This document shows, in pieces, positions 15,846 through 25,400 of a stretch of DNA of 54,643 nucleotides (its first letter is position 1; each line of letters starts with the position of its first letter). Made by a program: the position numbers and the translations under genes. Origin of the DNA: Candidatus Melainabacteria bacterium (GTDB lineage: Bacteria > Cyanobacteriota > Vampirovibrionia > Obscuribacterales > Obscuribacteraceae). Location: contig DAIDIP010000021.1 of NCBI GenBank assembly GCA_027451745.1, positions 1-54,643 of the forward strand. Reading direction: 5' to 3'. The notes beneath the pieces are model-generated. The model was not told the DNA's origin, made no database searches, and was given only the letters and a program-made list of their open reading frames with translations.

Positions 15846-16097
15846 ATGCTGGTACTTTCGAGGAAGATCGATGAATCCATCATCATTGGTGACAACATCC
15901 GTATCACCGTGATAAGGATCAATTCCAATCAGGTCCGCATTGGCATCGAGGCGCCTCCAAAGGTCGAGATCTACCGCGAGGAGATCGCGCCCATCAAGAA
16001 TCCCGGCGCTTCGGCCGCTCGTGCTAAGACCCAGGACGTCTCGCCCCCGCCTGCGGCGGACAAGGCGGGTTCTCCCAGTGGGGGCAGTCAGTCCTGA
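15846..16097 (+). CDS. csrA: Carbon storage regulator CsrA with Pro/Ser/Ala-rich tail
   Basis: 83 residues. An RNA-binding dimer that binds GGA-containing hairpins at ribosome sites and controls translation. The first 50 residues are standard Csr[46 protein letters not shown] disordered tail rich in Ala, Pro, Ser and Gly follows (residues 54-83), longer than in most CsrA proteins. Start ATG 15846 has TTGGAGGAA upstream. It is one of the GC-rich single-gene units, not part of a flagellar cluster, and ends in the terminator at 16173-16220. Confidence 0.95.
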   Translation: MLVLSRKIDESIIIGDNIRITVIRINSNQVRIGIEAPPKVEIYREEIAPIKNPGASAARAKTQDVSPPPAADKAGSPSGGSQS

Positions 16098-16172
16098 ATA
16101 GGCAAAAAAACCAAGCGGCGGCGGCTAGACAACCGATGATCCAAGGTCGCAGTTGGGCCGCTGGCCAGTTAC

Positions 16173-16220
16173 CCGGCGGGGCTTGAGCTTTACAGCTTGG
16201 GCCCCGCCGGCACATTTTTT
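16173..16220 (+). terminator. Intrinsic terminator of csrA
   Basis: Stem CCGGCGGGGC/GCCCCGCCGG, extended inside by GAGCT/AGCTT, followed by CACATTTTTTCTTTTC. It is among the most stable-looking hairpins in the window. Confidence 0.9.
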
Positions 16221-16288
16221 CTTTTCTTTGACTTTTTGAGACTTTTTTGGTGCTTTGGTATTTATATTGGCTTGCCATATTGCAAACT

Positions 16289-16305
16289 TCGCGCGAGTCG
16301 CGCTA
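16289..16305. repeat. Intergenic dyad, copy 6 (3-bp spacer)
   Basis: TCGCGCG AGT CGCGCTA. The halves pair with one mismatch, but the spacer is 3 instead of 2. It is downstream of the csrA terminator and 164 bp upstream of ATG 16470. Confidence 0.4.
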
Positions 16306-16469
16306 ACTCTAAGGTTCATAATTAAGAAAGGGGGACTTTAATGTGTCGCCTGAAATACCGACAAGCTAGCAATATCCCCGTAATATGTCCTAAGTCATGG
16401 CATTTCGGCAGGTCTTTTAGATGAAATTGCCTCTTCATACTTAGCGCCAAAGGAGCGTTTTCTTGCCGA

Positions 16470-17228
16470 ATGGACAGATTTTTTGATGCTTCCACTCATA
16501 AGAACCAGCCCTCTTTAGAAATAGACAATTCTTTATCGGACAAATTTGCTTTCCAAGAAAAGATATTTTTAGATGCTTATGGGCTGAATGGATTTTATAT
16601 AGACGCCTTTCGACAAATCGAACAAAGACTTTTATTTGAAATCATATTTTTAGACGCGCTTTATAGATATTATTGCGACTTTAACTATCCTTACTTTACT
16701 CCGCGCAACTCCAAACCACGGCCCAGTACTTCTAACAATAAAAGCCATCTATATAGATGGGTTGAGAGTGATGCACAAAAGTTTTTAAATCTCCAAGGGA
16801 AGAGTTTGGCTGCCATTGCCCAGCATAATTTAGGTAAGCCAGTTTGGGCTTTTACTAAATTCGCCCCATATTGTGAAAGAGGCAATTTAGGCTGTGCTGC
16901 GACAGTCAGTGAATTATTGCAAGCAGCCAATGTTCCTATAGCTGGCTCAGTCAGCGTAGTTGGACTAGTTGGCCAATTAAACAAACTGGGATGGCATAAG
17001 ATAAAAATCTCCCACAAGAGACAATATCGCTCTAGTGACATTGTCTTTGGCTTAAATGGCAGCCATGCGCATATAGGCATTATTAGTCAAACAGACAAAA
17101 ACAAAATTTTGGTTTGTGACAACAGTTCTAGTGCTGGTGTTTTAAAAGAAAGAACTCTTGAACAAGGAGGCTCATTCACCCCGAATGGGCGTTTTGCTGG
17201 ACACCTGTATGTTATGCGAAAAGACTAA
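16470..17228 (+). CDS. Putative papain-fold (NlpC/P60- or CHAP-like) hydrolase
   Basis: 252 residues with no signal peptide. The C-terminal half shows a Cys-His-Asn order typical of papain-like amidases: GNLGCAATVSELL (Cys about 142), SHAHIGIISQ (His about 195), and LVCDNSSS (Asn about 210). The helical packing of GCAATVSELLQAA is what NlpC/P60 and CHAP domains show. The N-terminal half (about 1-105) is unassigned, rich in Phe, Tyr and Asp. It could cut peptidoglycan peptides or act on protein amides; the lack of an export signal makes the role unclear. AT-rich backbone composition. Confidence 0.6.
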   Translation: MDRFFDASTHKNQPSLEIDNSLSDKFAFQEKIFLDAYGLNGFYIDAFRQIEQRLLFEIIFLDALYRYYCDFNYPYFTPRNSKPRPSTSNNKSHLYRWVESDAQKFLNLQGKSLAAIAQHNLGKPVWAFTKFAPYCERGNLGCAATVSELLQAANVPIAGSVSVVGLVGQLNKLGWHKIKISHKRQYRSSDIVFGLNGSHAHIGIISQTDKNKILVCDNSSSAGVLKERTLEQGGSFTPNGRFAGHLYVMRKD

Positions 17229-17263
17229 AACGTGTACCAGTGCCCAGTTGTTCAAGCCCACTC

Positions 17264-17293
17264 TTGAAAAGGGGCGAAATAGTATATACTATT
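17264..17293 (+). promoter_or_regulatory. vapBC promoter with palindromic operator
   Basis: The perfect 16-bp palindrome AATAGTATATACTATT (17278-17293) includes a TATACT -10 box (17285-17290), with TTGAAA at 17264-17269 as a possible -35 at short spacing. VapB-type antitoxins commonly autoregulate by binding such palindromes. Confidence 0.6.
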
Positions 17294-17312
17294 AATCTAT
17301 ATGGAGATTGTT

Positions 17313-17549
17313 ATGAAAACAGCAAAAATATTTCGCAATGGACAAAGTCAGGCTGTCCGATTACCAAAAGAATTTCGTTTAGAAGGCGAAGAAGTCTTTA
17401 TTAAACATATGGGAAATGCTGTGATACTTATCCCCAAAAAAAACAGTTGGGATTCTTTAATCAATAGCCTGCCGTTATTTTCTAGCGATTTTATGCAAGA
17501 GCGCGATCAGCCTAAAGAGCAACAACAAAGACCAAATATTTTCGAATGA
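17313..17549 (+). CDS. vapB: VapB-type antitoxin (SpoVT/AbrB fold)
   Basis: 78 residues from ATG 17313 with GGAG at 17303-17306. The N-terminal swapped-hairpin domain is typical: KIFRNGQSQAVRLPKEFRL, then VILIPKK. The C-terminal part, which in the family blocks the toxin, is acidic and Gln-rich. It neutralises the PIN toxin encoded directly downstream, with a 4-bp ATGA overlap that suggests translational coupling, and probably represses its own promoter through the palindrome at 17278-17293. Confidence 0.88.
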   Translation: MKTAKIFRNGQSQAVRLPKEFRLEGEEVFIKHMGNAVILIPKKNSWDSLINSLPLFSSDFMQERDQPKEQQQRPNIFE

Positions 17550-17944
17550 AATATCTTCTAGATACTAATATTTGCATATACATGATGAATCGTAAATCCA
17601 ATAGGCTCATCAAAAAGCTCACGAACTGTCAACTTGGGGATGTGGCAGTATCATCAATCACCGTTGCTGAACTAAGATCCGTGGCCGCTAAAAGCCAGTC
17701 CGTTGAACGTAACAACTCGGCTTTGGATGAATTTTTAACCCCGCTAGAAATTATAAATTTCAATAATCGTGCCGCAAATGTTTATGGATGCGTGCGGGCC
17801 GGTTTAGAAAAAATAGGGAAACCAATCGGTCCGCTCGATATGCTCATCGCCGCTCAAGCTATGGCAGAACAACTAGTTTTGATAACGAACAATAGTGGTG
17901 AATTTAGTAGAGTGAAAGGCTTAGCGATAGAAAACTGGATATGA
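17546..17944 (+). CDS. vapC: VapC-type PIN-domain toxin
   Basis: 132 residues. A PIN-domain ribonuclease with the acidic metal-binding residues in place: D6 (LLDTNI), E42 (VAELRS) and D98 (GPLDMLIAA); the fourth region is ITNNSGEF, the common Asn-containing form. VapC toxins cut specific structured RNAs such as initiator tRNA or 23S rRNA; the target of this one cannot be predicted. Forms a typical module with the antitoxin gene it overlaps. AT-rich, ends 25 bp from the convergent hisS. Confidence 0.9.
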   Translation: MKYLLDTNICIYMMNRKSNRLIKKLTNCQLGDVAVSSITVAELRSVAAKSQSVERNNSALDEFLTPLEIINFNNRAANVYGCVRAGLEKIGKPIGPLDMLIAAQAMAEQLVLITNNSGEFSRVKGLAIENWI

Positions 17945-17969
17945 ATATCGTTAAGCCTCAAATAAAAAA

Positions 17970-19280
17970 TCATTGAATTGAAAGTGTCTTAATTTCTAGA
18001 TTTTCTTTTTCTGGATGATAGGCTGCATAGCCGGCAAAACCATCTGCTACTAAACCATCTATTTGTTTACGCATATCTTTTTTACGCGGCAAAAGAGAAA
18101 CATGTCTATCTGCTTTGCGTAATGCATTAGCTTTTAAAAAGACTTCGGTTACCGGATCGCGATCTTGATCATAAATAACGGCAATTTTTTCTATGTCAGA
18201 ATGAGTCTTTATTTCTTTCTCTAGCAATATGGATATAATGCGCTCAAAGCCAATAGAGAAGCCACAAGCAGGCACATCTCTACCAGAAAGTTTGCCCACC
18301 ATTTTGTCATAACGTCCACCGCCAGCAATAGAATGAGCTGCACCAGGGGTAACTATTTCAAAAATCAAACCGGTGTAATAGCCCATGCCTCTCACCAAAG
18401 TAGGATCAAAGCTAATGCTATAGCGATCTTTAGACACGGTTTTTATAGACTTCATCACATTTTGAAGTCCAGTAATTATTTCTGGTTCGCAAATTGGCGC
18501 CCACACAGATTGGAGTGCATCAGCAGAACTAGTTTTTGTAGCGCTTTCTAATTGGCTAATTATTTTATTGACTGCTTCTTGATCAAAACTATGATTTAAC
18601 AGCTCTTTTTTTACGCCGTCTAAGCCTATTTTGTCTAGCTTATCTATTTGAATAAAAACAGTGTCAAATTGCTCCGGTTTAAAACCACAAAAACGTACTA
18701 AAGCCGTTAAAATGCGACGGTCATTTATTCGCACAGTAAATTTTTCAAAACCGAGATCGAGCAATGCTTCTGCTGTAGCCTGAATAAGCTCCATTTCAGC
18801 TATTTCAGACTTAACACCAAAAGTATCTATATCGCATTGAGTAAATTGACGGTATCTTCCGGCTTGGGGACTTTCAGCCCGCCAAACAGAGCCTATTTGA
18901 ATAGATTTAAAAGGATAAGGAAGTTGCGCCTGATTATGAGCAAAAAAACGCACTAATGGCACTGTTAAATCAAAGCGCAAACCTAAGTCACTTAATTCCT
19001 TTATCAGCTTTGTAGTGTCAGTACTATGTTCAGCAAAAGCCTTTTCCAGCTTATCACCCCGTTTTAAAATCTCAAAAATCAAATTGAGATTTTCACCACC
19101 TTCAGATCCGCGCAATTGCGTAATATTTTCTACCGCGGGTGTTTCAATTCGGGTAAAACCGAACTTTTCATATGTTTTGACTAAACGACCAATTGCCCAA
19201 TCGCGCAGCGCTGTTTCTTTAGGGAGCATGTCGCGCATACCTCGCGCAGGTGAAGTACTAATGCTAGTGCTTGTACTCAT
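17970..19280 (-). CDS. hisS: Histidyl-tRNA synthetase
   Basis: 436 residues. Class II synthetase that attaches histidine to tRNA-His. Visible motifs: RGMRDMLP at the N-terminus, motif 2 region (IGSVWRAESPQAGRYRQFTQCD), the histidine-binding LVRGMGYYTGLIFEI, AGGGRYDKM, and motif 3 (GFSIGFERI). The C-terminal anticodon domain is a little short. The N-terminus has a Ser/Thr-rich run before the conserved start; ATG 19280 has AGGAGAAAC upstream. A dyad is centred about 40 bp upstream of the start (19313-19328), the only copy near a backbone promoter. Confidence 0.95.
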   Translation of the reverse strand: MSTSTSISTSPARGMRDMLPKETALRDWAIGRLVKTYEKFGFTRIETPAVENITQLRGSEGGENLNLIFEILKRGDKLEKAFAEHSTDTTKLIKELSDLGLRFDLTVPLVRFFAHNQAQLPYPFKSIQIGSVWRAESPQAGRYRQFTQCDIDTFGVKSEIAEMELIQATAEALLDLGFEKFTVRINDRRILTALVRFCGFKPEQFDTVFIQIDKLDKIGLDGVKKELLNHSFDQEAVNKIISQLESATKTSSADALQSVWAPICEPEIITGLQNVMKSIKTVSKDRYSISFDPTLVRGMGYYTGLIFEIVTPGAAHSIAGGGRYDKMVGKLSGRDVPACGFSIGFERIISILLEKEIKTHSDIEKIAVIYDQDRDPVTEVFLKANALRKADRHVSLLPRKKDMRKQIDGLVADGFAGYAAYHPEKENLEIKTLSIQ

Positions 19281-19312
19281 TGTTTCTCCTGGAATGACTC
19301 GATAAGAGAAGT

Positions 19313-19328
19313 TAGCATAACTGCGCTA
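19313..19328. repeat. Intergenic dyad, copy 7
   Basis: TAGCATA AC TGCGCTA. Two mismatches, both in the left half. It lies 33 bp upstream of hisS (minus strand) and 296 bp upstream of the GC-rich gene at 19625. Confidence 0.5.
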
Positions 19329-19502
19329 ATAGCAATATGTCTAATTAATGTGTAAAAACAAGCTCATAAAATATAAACTTTGAGCGAAATCAAAGCCGCA
19401 ATGGCTCAATCTCTTGACTTTGCAATGTAATTTACGACTGCATTGGGAAAACCACCATGATTGACTTTGGTACCCCAGTTTTGTCAGTTTCAAAGTATCT
19501 CT

Positions 19503-19531
19503 TTGACCTATTCTTTGGATGTTTCGATTAT
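19503..19531 (+). promoter_or_regulatory. Candidate sigma70-type promoter
   Basis: TTGACC (19503-19508), 17 bp, GATTAT (19526-19531). It would give a leader of about 85 nt for the gene starting at 19625. Consensus match only. Confidence 0.4.
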
Positions 19532-19624
19532 TTAGGAGCTTTTGCTAGTTTGATATTTTCAGCTCGCATCGGCGAGGTGATGTCGACTAGCTTTTCCTAA
19601 AACCCTGACCAAGGACCTCTGACT

Positions 19625-20386
19625 GTGCGCCAGCCCCTTCTCGCCCTCGCGATTCTTGCAAGCCTCACGCAGGGCACCCAAGCCCAGGTCAGTCCGGGTG
19701 TTCGTAGCGGTGGCAAGTCCGTTGTCGCTGTGTTCTATTCCGACCCCGCTTCGAAGACCCAGTCCGATTTGCGCACCTACGCGCAAGAGGTTGCCAGGGT
19801 ACGGAATATGCGTGTCGTCGAATGCAATATCCACACCTTGGAACTTTCGAGCGACCGACTGCCCCCCGCGCTCAAGGAGGCTATCGAACGCGACGGAGGC
19901 ACCATTGCTCGATGGGGTAAACTGGACAGCAAGATGCTTGTCTTGCAGTTCTACAACCAAGTGGCGAGCTCTGGTGAGATTGTCGTGAACAATTTTGGCA
20001 AACCCATTTTCATCCTGGAGGGCGCACAGCTTCTGGTTATCAGTGACGTGGCAATGGGTAAAGAACCCAAACCTCGTGTACGCGCGGCTCCCATGACAGG
20101 TCTTCGCCTGCTGTTCGCGGGAATCGGTGTTATTTGCGGACTGCTGCTATTCGTCTGCATGCTCCTGCCGGACGAAAAGTGCGTAAGCCGCTTCTTCTGT
20201 TTCCTTGTGCCGGCAGTGGTCATGCTTCTGGCAGGACTCGCCAACCCGCAGGCGGCCGCCGACTTCGTTGTTATGACCGGGGTAATTCCCTTCTTCGCCC
20301 TCAGCGGTGTCCTCTTGCTGGGAGCCTTCATCCGCGCCTTCGGCTTGTGGATTGTGCTGTTCAGCCTCTTCCGATGGCGGCGCTAG
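19625..20386 (+). CDS. GC-rich secreted/membrane protein, C-terminal multi-pass domain
   Basis: 253 residues from GTG 19625 (AAGGACC upstream). A signal peptide (LLALAILASLTQGTQAQ, to about residue 21) is followed by an extracytoplasmic domain of about 120 residues (VVAVFYSDPASKT, then MLVLQFYNQ). Then come about four membrane helices (about 160-250: LLFAGIGVICGLLLFVCML, CFLVPAVVMLLAGLA, VMTGVIPFFALSGVLLL, FGLWIVLFSLF). No family recognised. One of the GC-rich single-gene units; terminator at 20428-20480, dyad 296 bp upstream. Confidence 0.75.
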   Translation: MRQPLLALAILASLTQGTQAQVSPGVRSGGKSVVAVFYSDPASKTQSDLRTYAQEVARVRNMRVVECNIHTLELSSDRLPPALKEAIERDGGTIARWGKLDSKMLVLQFYNQVASSGEIVVNNFGKPIFILEGAQLLVISDVAMGKEPKPRVRAAPMTGLRLLFAGIGVICGLLLFVCMLLPDEKCVSRFFCFLVPAVVMLLAGLANPQAAADFVVMTGVIPFFALSGVLLLGAFIRAFGLWIVLFSLFRWRR

Positions 20387-20427
20387 GGGTGGAAACAGAT
20401 GGGAGTATTGTGGGGAGAAGGGCTCTG

Positions 20428-20480
20428 GCAGGGGGTCGCGTCAATCGCGACTCCCTGCTATCCTTTTTCATTTTTTATTG
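20428..20480 (+). terminator. Intrinsic terminator between GC-rich gene and tadA
   Basis: Stem GGCAGGGGGTCGCG/CGCGACTCCCTGC, loop TCAAT, then TATCCTTTTTCATTTTTTATT. It overlaps the last codons of the convergent tadA. Confidence 0.85.
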
Positions 20481-20934
20481 CTCTTTTTTCGCGAAAAAAG
20501 TTCAACAATAATTGCTGACACGGTTCAAGCAATACACCACTCTTAATTTCTGGGATTGGATAGGGACGTCCAGGAATAAATAGATTGAACTTAGATCCTA
20601 CTGCACCTGATTGAATATCAAAAGCGCCAAAAACTAGCCGGGAAACTCTTGCTTGAATTATTGTTTCAGCGCACATTGGGCAGGGCTCTAAAGTTGTATA
20701 TAAAGTAATCCCATCCAGCCGCCAACTTTTGCGAGAAGCACACGCCTTGCGTATAGCAACAATCTCAGCATGCTCAGTTGGGTCTTGATTTTTTTCTTTT
20801 TGATTATAGCCACGGGCTAGTAATTGCCCGTCGCAAACAATTACACAACCCACTGGCACGTCTTCGCCAGCGGAGCGTGCTTCACTAAGGGCCATCTCCA
20901 TCCAATAAAGATCGCAAGATTCGTCGTTACTCAA
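20458..20934 (-). CDS. tadA: tRNA-specific adenosine deaminase
   Basis: 158 residues. It deaminates A34 to inosine in the anticodon of tRNA-Arg(ACG). Zinc-site motifs: TEHAEIVAI (His-Ala-Glu) and TLEPCPMCA (two Cys), with the family's YNQKEKNQDPTEH loop and the VFGAFDIQSGAVGS block. Length is normal. It follows a 61-residue conserved-looking protein by 24 bp on the same strand, probably one operon. Its 3' end runs into the terminator of the convergent GC-rich gene. Confidence 0.92.
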   Translation of the reverse strand: MSNDESCDLYWMEMALSEARSAGEDVPVGCVIVCDGQLLARGYNQKEKNQDPTEHAEIVAIRKACASRKSWRLDGITLYTTLEPCPMCAETIIQARVSRLVFGAFDIQSGAVGSKFNLFIPGRPYPIPEIKSGVLLEPCQQLLLNFFREKRAIKNEKG

Positions 20935-20958
20935 AATACTACCTGTGGAAATAATGTA

Positions 20959-21144
20959 CTAATCGCCAAAGAAGGCTGGTTTACCTGAGGATCCAGGACG
21001 ATAAGAAGAAAATGCTTCTTCAACAATAAGAGAGGCTATTTTAGGAACAAGCTTGCTCAAAGCTTGTATTTGTTCTTCAGTAAACTTAGCCCCGCTTTCT
21101 TCCATAGCCCGGCGAATTATCCGTTCTGCTTCAGATTTAAACAT
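20959..21144 (-). CDS. Small helical protein upstream of tadA, unknown function
   Basis: 61 residues from ATG 21144 with GGGGGA upstream. Starts MFKSEAERIIRRAMEESG, then FTEEQIQALSKLVPKIASLIVEEAF: two amphipathic helices and a Gly/Ser/Pro tail. No family recognised. Same strand and tight spacing with tadA point to co-transcription from the -10 like TATAAT at 21176-21181 (minus strand). Confidence 0.7.
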   Translation of the reverse strand: MFKSEAERIIRRAMEESGAKFTEEQIQALSKLVPKIASLIVEEAFSSYRPGSSGKPAFFGD

Positions 21145-21175
21145 TTTCGTCCCCCTTTTTCTTTGCAAAATCCAA

Positions 21176-21213
21176 ATTATACATTTAGTTTATCGAGCCT
21201 AAGCTCGATAAAC
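21176..21213 (-). promoter_or_regulatory. tadA-operon promoter with 11-bp inverted repeat
   Basis: On the minus strand TATAAT lies at 21176-21181. The -35 zone is covered by a perfect inverted repeat, GTTTATCGAGC (21188-21198) and GCTCGATAAAC (21203-21213). No T run follows it, so an operator is at least as likely as a terminator for the kinase gene ending at 21224. Confidence 0.45.
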
Positions 21214-21223
21214 ATTACCATCA

Positions 21224-22183
21224 TTACAACCGACAAAGATCTTGCACCACTTGTAGTATCAGATCGTTAACCGGTCCTACGGTTGTACCTTCAATACCTC
21301 TAGATTTTCTTTCTGCTAACCAATCTAAAAACAACAATTGTCCTAGGCTTTGAGCATACGGCAATAATTTAATTACATCAGAGATAGAGCGAGCGGATTC
21401 ATCGCAATAAGCATCAATGACATGATCTTTAAAACGAACGAAATCGCCATTCTTTTTATGGGGCATCGTAATTGTAGCCAAGTCAAGAAGTGGTACGCCG
21501 ATAAAAGTAAACCATGACCAATCTATGACAAACAAACGGTCATTATGCAAAATTATATTTTCGGCATAATAATCCCCATGCACAAGAGATATAGGTTCTC
21601 CGGCAAGAGCAATAGCCAATGTTTGTGCTGTTTTTAAAAGCCGATTTTCATCTTTGTTTTCTATTAAAGACCAGTTTTTGAGATCTTCAACTAATTTTTG
21701 ACTCAAACTAGAATAATCTATAGGCGTAATTGCTCTCAAAATACCTGTTTGCATCAATTCATCAACGCGATATATATAGGCCCGATGCATTTTTGCCAGG
21801 TCTTTTCCCAGGCTGTCAGCAATTTTTACATCTGCTGTTTGTAATAAAGATTGGCTTCCTAGATCTTCTAAAAATAATGCTGTTAACTGTCCATGATGCG
21901 CAGATAAATAAAGCTGAGCAGAATTAGAGACTGAAGGGATTAATATATGCTCGACAATTTCTTGTTCAATGTCCCATGGAGGCAAAACGAGCTTATAGAT
22001 CAAAGTAGCCGGAAGGCTGTCGGCTAGCCATAAACGTTCAACATAAGAAAGATCGCGGTGCCTCAGGAGTTCACGCTTAACAATATTGACTGGTCGTCCA
22101 TAAAATTCGGTCAACCAGCCCCTCAATTTTTTTTCAGGAGCTGGGACAAGAAGTTTAAGATGGGGCTCGGCGCTTTCTCTCAC
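21224..22183 (-). CDS. Aminoglycoside phosphotransferase/choline kinase-fold protein
   Basis: 319 residues. A small-molecule kinase of the APH fold: the catalytic loop VHGDYYAENII (D204, N209) and the metal-binding VIDWSW (D221) are present, along with the AKMHRAY helix preceding them. Members phosphorylate antibiotics, choline, homoserine, fructosamine or sugars; this substrate is not predictable from sequence. The first residues up to about 20 are unassigned. Start GTG 22183 is uncertain, with no clear ribosome site. Upstream of the tadA operon on the same strand, separated by an inverted repeat. Confidence 0.8.
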   Translation of the reverse strand: MRESAEPHLKLLVPAPEKKLRGWLTEFYGRPVNIVKRELLRHRDLSYVERLWLADSLPATLIYKLVLPPWDIEQEIVEHILIPSVSNSAQLYLSAHHGQLTALFLEDLGSQSLLQTADVKIADSLGKDLAKMHRAYIYRVDELMQTGILRAITPIDYSSLSQKLVEDLKNWSLIENKDENRLLKTAQTLAIALAGEPISLVHGDYYAENIILHNDRLFVIDWSWFTFIGVPLLDLATITMPHKKNGDFVRFKDHVIDAYCDESARSISDVIKLLPYAQSLGQLLFLDWLAERKSRGIEGTTVGPVNDLILQVVQDLCRL

Positions 22184-22477
22184 AATGTTTTCATGATCGA
22201 CTTATATGCTAACTGAGTAAATTGTACTTTAGAGCACTATTCTTTCTACCAATATAGCTTTCTTGAATAAAAGGGCAAACGTGAGATGTAAGCGGGGCAA
22301 CAGATTTGTTATCGTTATAGATATATCTTTATAGATGAATGCGGTAGACTTTCTGATTACGAGCAAAATTTACTGCAAAATTTGAACAAATCTTTCTCTC
22401 CTTACTAATCAATTGAATAAAGAACAAACGTCTTCTTTACTAACAGGCGGTCTTCACTTAGCAGAGGTTACTATATT

Positions 22478-25400
22478 ATGAAAATCCATAAAAATGTTCG
22501 CAACCAAGTAGGCGCGACTTTTGCATTGGTAGTTTCAGTCATATTTATTTTAGTGGCTATTGGTATCGGGGTGTTTTTTATGGGTGCCTTTTTTAGTGGT
22601 ACTCATCAATTAAATGAAGTGGCCGATGCCGGTGTTAAAAACGCTGCTAAACAAGCCCTGGTGGAACCAGCTATTGCTTTAAATGATAGTCTGTTAGCTA
22701 ATCAAGACACTTTGCCATATAAGGACTTTTCTGGTTATGCCGATCAAACAGACAGTAACGGCGTGGCTAAAATTGACCTTAAAACATTCAATCAAATCGT
22801 AGCTGATGCTGAATTATGTTGCCAAAATGCGGCCCAGATTGGAACTGATCAAGCTTATCAAGATGCTTCGCAATTGGTTGCTGCTGTAAATTCTATCGGT
22901 GCAGCATTACAAACAAAATTTGCTCAAACCCCACCCAATAAAGCTTTTGATGACTTTGCCGACATCAATAGTTTAAACATGCTTGGTAAAACTGCCTCGG
23001 TAAGCCGTATTGGCGATGTGCAGGCTGCTTGGATAGGTGCAGACCAATCTTTAACTCAAGCCGCTGTTTCCAATTGGTCGAATAGTAAGGTTATGCCATC
23101 TAATGTATGGATTGACCCTAGCGTAAGTCCAAATTATGACCCAAGCAATCCAAGTACTGCTTACAATAATCCTTCTAGAGGAGGTTGGGTAGACTCTATT
23201 GCTCTATACTCTGGAGCAGTTGTTCCTGATGTTATAAAAGTGGATCAAAACTTTCCTAATAGCTCTATAAACAAGAACTTTACCCCTCCAAATGCTAATG
23301 CAAATGCTGCACCAGTTTACTATGGTGGCTATATTCCAGTTAAAGTATTAACTGGTACAAATTATGAAAGTACGCTTTGCTATGTTCCTTTGAATCCATC
23401 AGGTTTAAGAGGCGGCAATGAAGTGAAGGGTACTGTTCACTTGATCGACCAAACTCGTTTTAAAGCTTCGACCACACCACCTAAAGACGCTAAAGGTAAC
23501 GTAGTCAACGTTCCACCAAATGCATTTTTGGCTACTGTTAGCTCAGATTCGCAAGCTAGTGGAACAGGCTATGCTACCTCTAATAGTGGTAGAAAAGTCA
23601 CCAATGCTGGCAGCAGTGGAAGCAGCAGTGGAAGCAGCAGTGGAAGCAGCAGTGGAAGCAGCAGCAGCGGACCTTCTCGCGGAGCTGGTGGCAGCAGCAC
23701 AGCCAAATTAACTACAATGGCAATATCGGCTGCTATTACAAGTTCAGGTTCAGGTACAATTACAGGCGATATAACTAATACTTTTACCGCCCATATCCAA
23801 GATGGTTTTATTAGAATATACAATTTGCCTTCTGCTGGATCTGTACCGGTTGCTGATATTGATGGCTCAAATGATTTGTTCAACAACGAGGCCGCTACCT
23901 CAACCGGTCAGCTCAATTCCTGGGTAAGTCCACCATTTAATATACCTAGCTTGAGTTCCTTTATTCCTGCTAGCACTACTGCTCAACAAAATGCACTTAG
24001 CGCTGCTCAGAACAAGCTCAATAGTGATGCGGCAGCTGTTGCTGCCGCCAGGAACCAGTTAAAAGCTGATGAAAAGGCTTACACCGGGCTTACAGAACCA
24101 AATGGTAGATATGATCAAAATCTAAGAAGCCTGGCTGCTGCTAGAAAATCAAAAAAAGCCGACGCTATAGCTACTTGGGAACAAATCGTAGCAGTAGATC
24201 AAGCTGTTATGGCATCTCTTCCGGGGAAAATCGCGAATGAGAAAAACCTGGTAAACAATGGAGCTAACATTATAGCCGCCGACCAAAATGCTGTTAATAG
24301 TGATAGTGCTGCTCTAGCTGCTGCCCAAAAGAGTGGTACAGAAGTACAAGTTGCGGCTTCTCTTGCAGGTCCTCTCGTTTCTTTGCAAGAGTGGTATGAC
24401 TTTGCTAATAGCAATGGAAATGAAGTAATAGATAAAATAGGTTATTTGGGTACTAAAGACCCATTGGTTCCTTATGGAACCACCTCAGCGGACTTCATTG
24501 CCAAAAACGGTTTGAATGGAGTGCCATCTCCTCGTATAAAAATACAACATGGAGACGGCACGCAAAGCGCCACCATTAAAGACCTACTCGCTATGCGCAG
24601 TATAGGCGGTTCAACTCTGCGTACATTCAATCCTGCGATGCTCAGCTTAACGACCAGACAAGATGTACGTAATTTTCTTGGACTAAACAATAGTGAGATG
24701 AAGGTTATTTCTGCTGATATCAAAAGAATGATAGATGATTTTGGTAATATCACAACTGTTATGTATCCAATTGCTGATATGGCTTTTGATGGCACAGAAC
24801 CACAATATGTCATAGATGCAGCTAATTTCTTAGCTAAAAAATTAGGACGTAGCACGAAGATTTCAAATGTGCGTAACGAAGAAGTATCTATAGTTAGATG
24901 GTTAAAAGAAAAAGTTAGAATGGCAAGAGCCGCAAATCCAGGTGGCTTGCGTGTTCAGTTACCCTATGGCACAGTTGGTTTTGCCTCATCCGGTATGATG
25001 CACTATCAACGTGCCCACATAGGTAAAGGACAATCAAAAGACCATGCAGTTCTTATACACTATGCTGAGTACTCAAATTCAGATTCAAGTAGCTTACTCA
25101 ATGTGAAAAACTATGAGTTTGCAGGCACTCCAGCACAACTACTGACAGATCTAGTAATGTGTAAAAATGGACCCTTGCCAGTAAGCCCAGACTTGAACCA
25201 GATGAATAATGGCAACAATAATGTTAGCGGCGACCACGGCTGGAATCCAAACGATAGTGACTTTGTCAAAATGATTGCAGCTATCACTCAACGTGCGCGT
25301 GAAATTGATCCAAACTTTACGCGACAAGATGTGCTAAGTGCTTTGGGATTCAATAATATCAATAGCAATCCCTCAAGTAGTGATTTCTATAATCCCAACA

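Larger units (their letters stand above)
16098..16469. other. csrA 3' region and peptidase-gene leader
   Basis: Contains the csrA terminator (16173-16220), a spacer-3 dyad at 16289-16305, and AT-rich leader DNA up to 16469. AAAGGAG at about 16449-16455 is the only ribosome-site-like sequence before ATG 16470 and is unusually distant. Confidence 0.45.
19281..19624. other. Divergent leader between hisS and a GC-rich membrane-protein gene
   Basis: AT-rich. It holds the dyad at 19313-19328 and a plausible plus-strand promoter at 19503-19531. No ORF. Confidence 0.5.

Noticed and set aside
23609-23670. Regular 12-bp repeats, considered as a CRISPR array
   Set aside because: No spacers; the repeats are in frame and encode Ser-Gly.
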